Assembly: GCA_036480335.1 (NCBI GenBank)
Contig: JAZGGH010000005.1
Location: 22,119-86,118, forward strand
Direction: 5' to 3'
Origin: JAZGER01 sp036480335
GTDB lineage: Bacteria > Pseudomonadota > Gammaproteobacteria > DSM-19610
Length of the DNA: 64,000 nucleotides
Shown here: positions 8,026-15,608 of the stretch, piece by piece
How the letters are laid out: every line of letters starts with the position of its first letter
Position numbering within the stretch: position 1 is the stretch's first letter
The notes under the pieces: generated by a model
Seen by the model: the letters and a program-made list of their open reading frames with translations, nothing else
Told to the model about the DNA's origin: nothing
Databases searched by the model: none
Made by a program: the position numbers and the translations under genes

Positions 8026-9765
8026 ATGAACCACTTTGTCAGAGGCTCAAAAACAAGCCTTTGGAAACAGCTTATAGCAATTTTCCTGCTTGCTATTTCC
8101 GGATTGCACTCTGGATCGCTCCAGGCCGATGAAACAGCCACCCACTCATTACCACCTATTTCCAGCGAAGGCGTTGAGCTGGGTATCTCGGAATATTCGA
8201 ATATCGGTATTAAAGGGGCAAGAGACAAACCCATCACCTCACTGGGCGAAAACACCTCGAGTAAATCCACGACTGATCATGCCTTACTCAAGGAACTGGA
8301 GGGACCTTTTTTCAGCGGTCCGGAAGTCACCAAAGCCTGTCTGGAATGCCACAACAAGGCGGGTGAACAATTCATCAAAAACAAACACTGGACCTGGCGC
8401 TACACACACCCGGTCACCGGGCAGAAACTCGGTAAAAGTGTACTGATCAACAATTTCTGCACCAACAGTAAAGGTAACGAAGGCATGTGCGCCCAGTGCC
8501 ATGCGGGCTACGGTATGACCGATATCGACACCTACGACTTCAAGAACCAGGAAAACATCGACTGCCTGGTCTGCCATGAATCTACGGGAGATTATTACAA
8601 ACTGCCACCCTCTCCGGGCAACAAGGCCTGTGCCATTATGTTTGAAGGAAAACCGGCTATTGACTGGAAAAAGGCCGCGCAAAGCGTTGGGCTTTCCTCG
8701 CGGAGTAACTGTGGTTCCTGCCACTTCTATGGTGGCGGTGGCGACAACGTCAAGCACGGTGATCTCTCATCCGCCCTGATTCATCCCGGCAAAGATGTGG
8801 ATGTACACATGGCCGAGGATGGAGAGAATTTCTCCTGTGTTATTTGCCATGTTGGCCAGGCGCATGAGTGGTCAGGCAGCCGCTATAACATGCAGGCAAA
8901 GGACGACAAGGGAACCGGTAAGCCGGGTACACCGCGTGATACAGCCAGCTGTGCAAGCTGCCATGGTGTTCGCCCGCATTCATTAACACTGACCGGCAAC
9001 AAAATGAATGATCATACCAGCAGAGTTGCCTGTGAAACCTGTCATATTCCCACCTTTGCCAAAGGTGGTATTGCTACCAAAACAGACTGGGACTGGCGCA
9101 CAGCAGGCATGTTGAAAGATGGTGAAGGTTTCAGGCTCGAAGGCTACACCCAGGGCAACGGCGAACATCGTCACACCTACAAATCAATCAAAGGTGATTT
9201 TAAATACGACGAAAATATGCAACCGATCTACCGCTGGTTCAATGGTGTGATGGAATACACCACTATCGACACTCAATTTGATCCTTCCAAACCGGTGGAA
9301 ATCAACAAACTCATCGGTTCGGCACAAGACCCTGATTCGCGTATCTGGCCTTTCAAACGCATGCACACGGTGCAACCTTACGACAAGGGCAACAATACGC
9401 TGGTCTATATGCACCTGTGGGGTAATGACGAGAATGCATTTTGGGGTAATTACAGTTTTGAACGCGCCATAAAAACCGGCATGGAGAAAAACGGCATACC
9501 CTACAGTGGTGAACATGGTTTTATTGATACCTACTCTTACTGGCCGATCAATCACATGGTTGCCTCCAAAGAAGAGGCTCTGACCTGCCAGGAATGCCAT
9601 GCCAGAGACGGGCGCTTGCAGAACCTGCGTGGCATTTACCTGCCCGGTCGTGATTCCAGCAAGTGGCTTGATCGCGTGGGTATACTTGCCGTACTCGGTA
9701 CCCTGTTGGGTGTAATGGGGCATGGCATACTCAGGGTGTTTTTATCCTGCAGGAGAAAAAGCTGA
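8026..9765 (+). CDS. Octaheme c-type cytochrome, tetrathionate reductase (OTR) family
   Basis: Eight CXXCH motifs are visible in order: CLECH, CAQCH, CLVCH, CGSCH, CVICH, CASCH, CETCH and CQECH, spread from about residue 105 to 535. This and the general layout fit the octaheme tetrathionate reductase family. Characterised OTR from Shewanella reduces tetrathionate, nitrite and hydroxylamine in vitro, so the physiological substrate here is open. There is an N-terminal signal segment and, at the C-terminus, one transmembrane helix (about residues 550-570) ending in a basic tail, which would anchor the protein in the inner membrane facing the periplasm. Start 8026 is preferred over 8020 because GGAGG (8015-8019) directly abuts 8020. 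The stop overlaps the cytochrome b gene by one base. Confidence 0.85.
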   Translation: MNHFVRGSKTSLWKQLIAIFLLAISGLHSGSLQADETATHSLPPISSEGVELGISEYSNIGIKGARDKPITSLGENTSSKSTTDHALLKELEGPFFSGPEVTKACLECHNKAGEQFIKNKHWTWRYTHPVTGQKLGKSVLINNFCTNSKGNEGMCAQCHAGYGMTDIDTYDFKNQENIDCLVCHESTGDYYKLPPSPGNKACAIMFEGKPAIDWKKAAQSVGLSSRSNCGSCHFYGGGGDNVKHGDLSSALIHPGKDVDVHMAEDGENFSCVICHVGQAHEWSGSRYNMQAKDDKGTGKPGTPRDTASCASCHGVRPHSLTLTGNKMNDHTSRVACETCHIPTFAKGGIATKTDWDWRTAGMLKDGEGFRLEGYTQGNGEHRHTYKSIKGDFKYDENMQPIYRWFNGVMEYTTIDTQFDPSKPVEINKLIGSAQDPDSRIWPFKRMHTVQPYDKGNNTLVYMHLWGNDENAFWGNYSFERAIKTGMEKNGIPYSGEHGFIDTYSYWPINHMVASKEEALTCQECHARDGRLQNLRGIYLPGRDSSKWLDRVGILAVLGTLLGVMGHGILRVFLSCRRKS

Positions 9766-10433
9766 TGACAACACGCTACGTTAAAGTCTTTAATGGCTTC
9801 GAACGCTTCTGGCACTGGACCCAGATGGTATTGATCATGACACTGTTATTTACCGGTTTCGGTATTCATGGCTTCCATTCATTGCTTAGCTTTAACGATG
9901 CCGTCGTGGTGCATACCCTCTCGGCAGTCAGCCTGATGGTATTGTGGGTGTTTGCTATTTTCTGGCATTTAACCACCGGCACCTGGCGTCACTATATTCC
10001 TACCACAAAGGGACTGTTTCCGGTTCTCCGTTACTATGGCTGGGACATATTCAAGGGAAAAGAGCACCCTTTTCGCAAACGTTTCTGGCACAAACACAAC
10101 CCACTGCAGGCGATGTCTTACCTGGCACTGAAACTATTTTTATTCCCGGCCATCTGGATATCAGGCCTGCTCTATCTGCTTTACGGTTTCTGGTCGAATG
10201 GCCCATTCACCAGTGACGGCCTGACCCTGGTCGCTTTCGTACATACTGCTGCAGCCTTTGCCATAGCAGTATTTATTATTATCCATATATACCTGCTGAC
10301 CACCGGCCATTCCTTTGTTGCCCACGTCAAACCCATGATTACCGGCTACGATGAAGTTGACCTGAGCGAAGCAGAAGAAGCCTATCTGGAAGAGGATGAA
10401 CCCGGCCGGATTAAAAAAACCAGAACTGGATAA
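9765..10433 (+). CDS. Cytochrome b561-type membrane subunit (quinol oxidase partner of the octaheme cytochrome)
   Basis: A 222-residue integral membrane protein with about four transmembrane helices and conserved histidines within or near them (FERFWHWTQ, FGIHGFH, VVHTLSA, FIIIHIYL, TTGHSF). This is the di-heme b561/thiosulfate-reductase cytochrome b type. It is translated from a start overlapping the stop of the octaheme gene, so the two form a complex or at least one unit. It would oxidise quinol and pass electrons to the periplasmic octaheme protein. The C-terminal tail is acidic and cytoplasmic. Confidence 0.85.
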   Translation: MTTRYVKVFNGFERFWHWTQMVLIMTLLFTGFGIHGFHSLLSFNDAVVVHTLSAVSLMVLWVFAIFWHLTTGTWRHYIPTTKGLFPVLRYYGWDIFKGKEHPFRKRFWHKHNPLQAMSYLALKLFLFPAIWISGLLYLLYGFWSNGPFTSDGLTLVAFVHTAAAFAIAVFIIIHIYLLTTGHSFVAHVKPMITGYDEVDLSEAEEAYLEEDEPGRIKKTRTG

Positions 10434-10447
10434 TGTAATTATGGCAA

Positions 10448-10615
10448 GGAGCCTCTGATTAATTCTGGACGAAGCAGATTGTGCTCAGAATAGTCAGATT
10501 CAAGGTGCTTACTTTTGGCGAATCTTCGTAATAGCAGGCTATTGCGAAGATTCGCTACGCAAAAGCTAGCTATTCTGGGTGCAAGATGCGAGTTCATGAA
10601 TTGATCAGAGGTTCC
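10448..10615. repeat. MITE-like foldback element, about 168 bp
   Basis: The ends are imperfect inverted repeats: GGAGCCTCTGATTAATTC (10448-10465) and GAATTGATCAGAGGTTCC (10598-10615). Most of the interior is also palindromic (CGAATCTTCG ... CGAAGATTCG, and CAGAATAG ... CTATTCTG), so the single strand could fold into one long hairpin. There is no open reading frame. The ends match those of the hairpin at 13716-13771. It lies between the cytochrome b gene and tonB. Confidence 0.7.
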
Positions 10616-10644
10616 CAGGTATTCTCAACATGTTATTATAGAAA

Positions 10645-10661
10645 TGCGACAAAATGCCGCA
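10645..10661 (+). promoter_or_regulatory. Candidate operator upstream of tonB
   Basis: TGCGACA-AAA-TGCCGCA is a near-perfect 7-3-7 palindrome that recurs upstream of the copper receptor gene (11439-11455). A -10-like TATAAT lies at 10684-10689, 39 nt after the operator start; the second copy has 40 nt. The shared sequence and spacing suggest one regulator for both genes, probably an activator binding near -43. I cannot name the regulator. Confidence 0.5.
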
Positions 10662-10695
10662 GCCATGAACAAGACAACTGAATTATAATTAATGC

Positions 10696-11415
10696 ATGCA
10701 GGATACTTTAAGCAACTTCAATCCCCTTGATGGTATTGAGAAACCCATTTCATACAAGCTGGTAGCTGCGGTCAGTATCAGTCTATTCGTGCATGGTGGT
10801 TTTTTAGTCTTTAAGGACATTAAGGCGCAGAGCAAACCTGCTACTCTGCCTTTACATATTGTCATCACAAATATCAGGCCACTCGATCTGAAACCCGAGC
10901 TGATAATTGAAGAAATAGTCAAACCGGTTCAGCCAGTTAAACCTGAGCCACCTGAAAAAACAATACCTGTTAAAAAGACAGTCAGGGAGCCAGTCAAACA
11001 GCCGAAAAAGAAGAAACAAAAACGTCCTGTTGAAAAGATCATTCCCACGATACCGGTTATACCTCGAATCAAAATACCGGTACCCCCCGTAGTTACAAGT
11101 ACTATTGCCGAAAAGAAAGCGGCCCCTGCCCTCCCGGTAGTTGTACGCAAAGTCAGTTACCTGCATAACCCACCACCGAAATATCCACAACGTGCTCGTC
11201 GCATGGGCCTGGAAGGTGATCTATTGTTGCGCGTCAGAGTCCTTGAAACAGGAATAGCTGAAGAGTTATTCATTAAAGAATCCAGCGGATCTTCCATTCT
11301 GGATAAGGCTGCGTTAAAAGCAGTACGTAACTGGCATTTCATCCCTGCACAGAAAAACAATCAGTCAATCAGTACCTGGGTCGATATTCCGATTCGTTTT
11401 AAACTTGATGCCTGA
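10696..11415 (+). CDS. tonB: TonB-family energy transducer
   Basis: A 239-residue protein with the TonB layout: short cytoplasmic N-terminus, one transmembrane helix (about residues 22-40, with SISLFVHGGF), a long proline/lysine-rich periplasmic linker (about 70-150, many PV, KP and PP pairs) and a C-terminal TonB domain (PPPKYPQRARRMGLEGDLLLRV ... ALKAVRNWHFIPA). It transmits proton-motive force to outer-membrane receptors. Its position directly before the copper receptor gene, and the shared palindrome, suggest a dedicated pair. ExbB and ExbD are not in the window. The TATAAT at 10684-10689 would place the transcript start at about the ATG, and no ribosome site precedes it, so the message may be leaderless. 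Confidence 0.9.
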   Translation: MQDTLSNFNPLDGIEKPISYKLVAAVSISLFVHGGFLVFKDIKAQSKPATLPLHIVITNIRPLDLKPELIIEEIVKPVQPVKPEPPEKTIPVKKTVREPVKQPKKKKQKRPVEKIIPTIPVIPRIKIPVPPVVTSTIAEKKAAPALPVVVRKVSYLHNPPPKYPQRARRMGLEGDLLLRVRVLETGIAEELFIKESSGSSILDKAALKAVRNWHFIPAQKNNQSISTWVDIPIRFKLDA

Positions 11416-11438
11416 CATGCAATTTACGTAGCCGCTTC

Positions 11439-11455
11439 TGCGACAACGTGTCGCA
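11439..11455 (+). promoter_or_regulatory. Candidate operator upstream of the copper receptor gene
   Basis: TGCGACA-ACG-TGTCGCA is a perfect 7-3-7 palindrome about 75 bp upstream of the receptor start. TATAAT at 11479-11484 is a good -10, placing the palindrome centre near -44. It matches the site before tonB in 13 of 14 arm positions. Confidence 0.55.
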
Positions 11456-11529
11456 TCCTAAAAACTTTCTCCAGCAATTATAATCTGTCCCTGTAAACAG
11501 TTTTTCAGACAATAATAACTGGAGAGAAC

Positions 11530-13551
11530 ATGCGCCTGATTTCAACATTGCCCCTTATTTCCTTCTATCTGCTAACAGCAGTTGTACAAGCTGAAGATAT
11601 CCAGAAACTTGAACAGGTTGAGTCAACGGCAAACAGTATTAATGATAACAACCGGCTGACTCCAGCTTTAGCGCCACAAACACCTGAAGCCGATACCAGT
11701 GCACACCTGGAGAACGCAGCCGGTGCAAACGTGGTGCGTAATGGTGGGCTAACCGGCATCGCTCAATTACGTGGCCTGTTTAATGACCGGGTACGCATCG
11801 AAATAGATGGTATGCAGATTACGCCGGCATGCCCAAATCATATGGACCCACCTTTGCACTATACGTCCCCTTCAGAACTGGACAACCTGTTTGTGTTACC
11901 CGGCATCACATCTGTCAGCGATGGAGGTGACAGCATAGCTGGCATTATCAAGGCAGAATCTATCCCTGCAGAATTTTTTGATGATGATACACATGCACGA
12001 GGGGAAATTTCTGTCGGTCTTGATTCAAGTAATGAAGGCCGGTTTTCTTCGGCCAGAATAGAAACCGGAAACGAAACGTATCTAGTAAGCGTTGATGGCA
12101 ACCTGGCCAGCGCCAACAATATAGAATTTGCCAGAGGCGAAATTGCCGATACCGGATATGACACAAAACGTGGCAACATTGGCCTGCATGTTAAAACCCG
12201 CAACGGGATTGCCAGCCTTGAAGCCGGCATTCATCGAAGCAAGGATGCAGGAACACCGACCTTGCCGATGGATATGATCAAGGATGATGCTGATCATATT
12301 CGTCTCGGTTACAACGGCAAACACCGAACCCATAAGGTAAAACTGACTGTATATCGACATGCTATCGATCATGTTATGGACAACTTTTCGGTTCGCCCGA
12401 ACAGTGGCATGAAAATGGAAGCACCATCTGAAAGTATAGACAGCGGGTTTTCTGTCAACGTAAGCAGACCCACTCAGACAGGTGAACTTTCAATGGGTCT
12501 GGAGGCTCACAATAATGAACTAGATGCTTTTCAGCGCAACATCGTTTCCGGTGCCAGACAAAATATTATGCGCAATGCGACACGTAACCGCAGCGGCCTG
12601 TATCTTGAATGGAAACAGAACAGCCGACAAGGCTGGGCAAGTGAATATGGCCTGAGAACGGATTACATCAAGAGTGACAGCGACGATATTCAGGACAGTT
12701 TTCCGCCATCTTCTGCAGACCAGGCAGCATTCAATATCGGCAAGCATGAAAATTCGGAAACGCATATTGATGCTACGGCAATCTGGAGATACAGTGGACA
12801 GTCGAATACCGACTACCATATTGGCGTATCAAAAAGCACCCGCTCGCCCGGCTTACTGGAACGTTTTTTATGGACGCCCCTGTCATCCAGTGCCGGACAG
12901 GCTGATGGGCGTACCTATCTCGGCAATCAAAATCTTGATCCGGAAGTCTCCTGGAAAATCAGTCTGGGTGCTGAAATGAAACAGAATAAATTCACATTCT
13001 CGCCATCACTTTTCTATAATCGGGTAAAGGATTACATTCAGGGAACTGCGATTAACCGACTGGACAAAAACGGTAAAGCTGTTCTTCAATACCAAAATAC
13101 CGATGCAAAATTATACGGTGTTGATGGCAACTGGGCCTGGAACCCAATGTCTGATCTAAGCATTGGCGGAACAGTCAGTTATGTCCGCGGTAAAAATCTG
13201 GATACGCATGATAACCTGTATCGCATTGCCCCATTAAACGGTCTGGTATATGCCAGCCTGCGCAAGGGTCAATGGACACATCGTGCCGAACTGCGCGCTG
13301 CAGCAAAACAGAACAAGGTAGCAGCCTTTAACGATGAACAGGAATCCGACAGCTGGGCGATTCTGAATCTACGAACACAGTGGTCTAACGGTGCGTTAAA
13401 AATTCGTGGCGGCATCGAAAACCTGCTTGATAAAAACTACCATGATCATCTTGCTGGTATTAATCGGATAAATGCCGGTGATGTCGATGTCGGAGATCCG
13501 ATTCCTTCAGCGGGTCGATCCGCTTATGTTGAAATGAAGTATTTTTGGTAG
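11530..13551 (+). CDS. nosA: TonB-dependent copper receptor (OprC/NosA family)
   Basis: A 673-residue outer-membrane receptor with signal peptide (about 1-21), plug domain and beta-barrel ending in an aromatic residue (EMKYFW). The plug carries ACPNHMDPPLHY, the hallmark of OprC/NosA copper receptors. In OprC copper is bound by a CxxxM plus HxM site. Here C101 and M105 give CxxxM and H281 and M283 (DHVM) give HxM, with a spacing of 176 residues between M105 and H281 that, as far as I recall, equals the spacing in OprC. NosA supplies copper for nitrous oxide reductase in denitrifiers, fitting the nir genes nearby, although no nos genes are visible. TonB lies directly upstream. The symbol is by analogy. 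Confidence 0.85.
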   Translation: MRLISTLPLISFYLLTAVVQAEDIQKLEQVESTANSINDNNRLTPALAPQTPEADTSAHLENAAGANVVRNGGLTGIAQLRGLFNDRVRIEIDGMQITPACPNHMDPPLHYTSPSELDNLFVLPGITSVSDGGDSIAGIIKAESIPAEFFDDDTHARGEISVGLDSSNEGRFSSARIETGNETYLVSVDGNLASANNIEFARGEIADTGYDTKRGNIGLHVKTRNGIASLEAGIHRSKDAGTPTLPMDMIKDDADHIRLGYNGKHRTHKVKLTVYRHAIDHVMDNFSVRPNSGMKMEAPSESIDSGFSVNVSRPTQTGELSMGLEAHNNELDAFQRNIVSGARQNIMRNATRNRSGLYLEWKQNSRQGWASEYGLRTDYIKSDSDDIQDSFPPSSADQAAFNIGKHENSETHIDATAIWRYSGQSNTDYHIGVSKSTRSPGLLERFLWTPLSSSAGQADGRTYLGNQNLDPEVSWKISLGAEMKQNKFTFSPSLFYNRVKDYIQGTAINRLDKNGKAVLQYQNTDAKLYGVDGNWAWNPMSDLSIGGTVSYVRGKNLDTHDNLYRIAPLNGLVYASLRKGQWTHRAELRAAAKQNKVAAFNDEQESDSWAILNLRTQWSNGALKIRGGIENLLDKNYHDHLAGINRINAGDVDVGDPIPSAGRSAYVEMKYFW

Positions 13552-13570
13552 TTAGCAGGTAATGTCACTT

Positions 13571-13712
13571 AGCAGGTTGTTGAAAAAGTCTCAGGCGAGC
13601 GCAAGACAAGGCAAAAATTGGCGAAAAAGCGCAGTGTACACGCAGTACATGAGTATTTTGAGCCGATTTTTAACGCGGGATTGTGCCGCATGAGGGTTTT
13701 TCAACAGCCTGT
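13571..13712. repeat. MITE-like repeat with CAGGCTGTTGAAAAA-type ends
   Basis: About 142 bp bounded by inverted repeats AGCAGGTTGTTGAAAAA (13571-13587) and TTTTTCAACAGCCTGTT (ending 13712/13713), with internal partial symmetry (AAAAATTGGCG / CGATTTTTAACG). No reading frame. Similar short elements with these ends are common between genes in gammaproteobacteria. Confidence 0.6.
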
Positions 13713-13715
13713 TAG

Positions 13716-13771
13716 GGAAGCTCTGATCAATTCATCGTGTATCTTGATACTCAGAATTAATCAGAGCTTCC
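13716..13771. repeat. Hairpin with the same ends as the 10448-10615 element
   Basis: GGAAGCTCTGATCAATTC (13716-13733) and GAATTAATCAGAGCTTCC (13754-13771) are nearly perfect inverted repeats around a 20-nt loop. The arms match the ends of the repeat at 10448-10615, so this looks like the same element reduced to its termini. It lies between the convergent copper receptor and DUF3616 genes and may act as a bidirectional transcription stop, although it lacks a clear T-run. Confidence 0.6.
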
Positions 13772-13785
13772 TTAGCTGTAGTCGC

Positions 13786-14790
13786 TCATAGCTCATTTAT
13801 TTTCACAGCGCGAAAATACACGCCGGGATGCTGTTCTCCCTGACTATTTTTACGGCGAATCCGGTTACACGTTCTATCTCCGTCTTTCGCTTCAGTATCC
13901 TCGCGTTTTTCACTGCCATCATCGCTCAATAACAGCCAGCCATTGCCTGTATTCACGATCGCTTCGGCATTAAGGCCGTTGATCTGACGTAACTGTTCAA
14001 GCTGATTTTTTCCATCCCAGTCATACAGAGCGAAGCCTACCTTGCCACCAGAAACCGGCCCCGCAATAATCCGGTAACGACTTCCATGTTTGGCAATATC
14101 ACGAACACCTCTATTTTCCAGATCAAGGAACTCAACTGCAACCACCTCAAAAGAATACTCTACAGGCCGTAGACGAATAATTATCGCATCACCCGCAAGT
14201 CCTTTTTTTCCAGTTAATGGTGACCTGAAACCTAACAGCAGATTACCATCTATATCTGTAGCCAACCCTTCAATATTCACGCCGCCTTTTTTGGGTAGTC
14301 GATCAAGTACCCGTTTAGAAAAATATCTGGAAACCAGAGCCGAGTTTTTTATAATGACCAACAGATCAACCGGTTGATGGGTAATCTCAAGATCATGCAG
14401 ATCTGTTGACGGAATATTCGTGGCAAATAACAGGCGACGATTTTCTGCGATTCTGCCTTTTTTATTCAAAGAATGGGAACCAATCCACCAGAGTTGTTGC
14501 CCGAGGAGTGTCACCGCTTCTAAATCCATTTCGCCTGAATCGGGCAGATCCAGTAAAGACTCAAGATCCATGCGTGCCAGCGGTTCTCCACCCGCTACTG
14601 AAAAAGCATACAGACTATTTGATTCATCATAAGCGATTAGCAGGCTTTCTCGAGCATACTGAACAGCAGCAGACCCATCACAGATCCCCCTGAAAATAAT
14701 GTCTGTATCTGAAGAACAGGCATTGGCAAAAATACTCAGCGATAACAGGGCGAAAGACCGAAGCACGGATTGTCTGATCGCATCAAACAT
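13786..14790 (-). CDS. DUF3616-type secreted protein (possible lipoprotein)
   Basis: A 334-residue protein with an N-terminal signal segment ending in FANAC, which could be a lipobox. The body has the motifs of the DUF3616 family: FRGICDGSAAV, DLEAVTLLGQQLWWIGSHS, NIEGLATDIDGNLLLGFRSP and GLNAEAIV. These proteins look like beta-propellers related to SdiA-regulated/phytase-like folds. No function is established. It converges on the copper receptor gene and has no obvious partner here. Confidence 0.7.
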   Translation of the reverse strand: MFDAIRQSVLRSFALLSLSIFANACSSDTDIIFRGICDGSAAVQYARESLLIAYDESNSLYAFSVAGGEPLARMDLESLLDLPDSGEMDLEAVTLLGQQLWWIGSHSLNKKGRIAENRRLLFATNIPSTDLHDLEITHQPVDLLVIIKNSALVSRYFSKRVLDRLPKKGGVNIEGLATDIDGNLLLGFRSPLTGKKGLAGDAIIIRLRPVEYSFEVVAVEFLDLENRGVRDIAKHGSRYRIIAGPVSGGKVGFALYDWDGKNQLEQLRQINGLNAEAIVNTGNGWLLLSDDGSEKREDTEAKDGDRTCNRIRRKNSQGEQHPGVYFRAVKINEL

Positions 14791-14943
14791 CAGTGCTGGA
14801 TGAGCTTTTTTTCAACTGTTAATTCTCGTTTGACCTTTGATAATCATGCCCAACGAACCAGCAAGACTAATACTATGCATAGATATTATTTATAGCCACT
14901 TACTTTACTTACTGTTTTGAAGTTTAGTTGGCAATGCGTTCTA

Positions 14944-15507
14944 CTAAATATTTATAACTCTACTAAACGTCCCTATAAGTTGCCCTCTATGTGCACCAAA
15001 AAGTCTTGTTCCAGGCCCCTGCAAAGCACCATGGGGAGTACCAAAGTGACATAAAAGTTGATGTTTTGAACACATTAAACTAGTCGCTCCAGATCTTCCA
15101 TCTTGGAGATAGACTTCAGCACTAGGGAAATCATCCCCTCTCAAACAACCATTAACTTGTGTATTTGTAATTAGTACATCTATAAATGTATCAATATCTG
15201 GAGCACCAGGTGCCATTGGGTTTGAGCCAGCCGTTTGCGCAGAAAACTGAAGACTGGAGGGAGTACGCTTAATTGAACTAACAGAAATCGTTGGTCTACC
15301 TGTTCGCCTAACACTTGATGCAGCCGTATGAAAGGTTGGACTACTCATAGCCGAATAGCCAATTATACCGCTAGATAAACTAAATGTAATAAACCCCCAG
15401 GTTCTGGCTGACCCAGTGAGACTTGGAGTAACTCTCCCATCACCGTGAAAACCTCCTCCAAAACTAGTAAATGGGGCATATCTTTTAAAAACAATTGTAT
15501 ATGACAT
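14944..15507 (-). CDS. Uncharacterised protein next to the T6SS cluster
   Basis: A 187-residue protein without signal peptide or membrane helix. The N-terminus (FKRYAPFTSFGGGFHGDGR) is glycine/aromatic-rich, the first half is very rich in Ser and Thr, and the C-terminal third has four cysteines and several histidines (LMCSKHQLLCHFGTPHGA). I do not recognise the family. It is a single gene downstream of tssH, in the same direction, with its own AT-rich upstream region. Position at the edge of the T6SS locus makes it a possible effector or accessory protein, which is only inference. Confidence 0.5.
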   Translation of the reverse strand: MSYTIVFKRYAPFTSFGGGFHGDGRVTPSLTGSARTWGFITFSLSSGIIGYSAMSSPTFHTAASSVRRTGRPTISVSSIKRTPSSLQFSAQTAGSNPMAPGAPDIDTFIDVLITNTQVNGCLRGDDFPSAEVYLQDGRSGATSLMCSKHQLLCHFGTPHGALQGPGTRLFGAHRGQLIGTFSRVINI

Positions 15508-15608
15508 AAGATATTCCTTTTAATATTAAGTTAAATACTCTAAGTATATTCTTGCCTTATTGGAAGAAACCTAAACGTCACAGATTAAGAATATTTCATC
15601 TATCTTAG

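Noticed and set aside
8284..9723. Minus-strand open frames opposite the octaheme cytochrome
   Set aside because: No family motifs; the opposite strand has eight heme sites in one frame.
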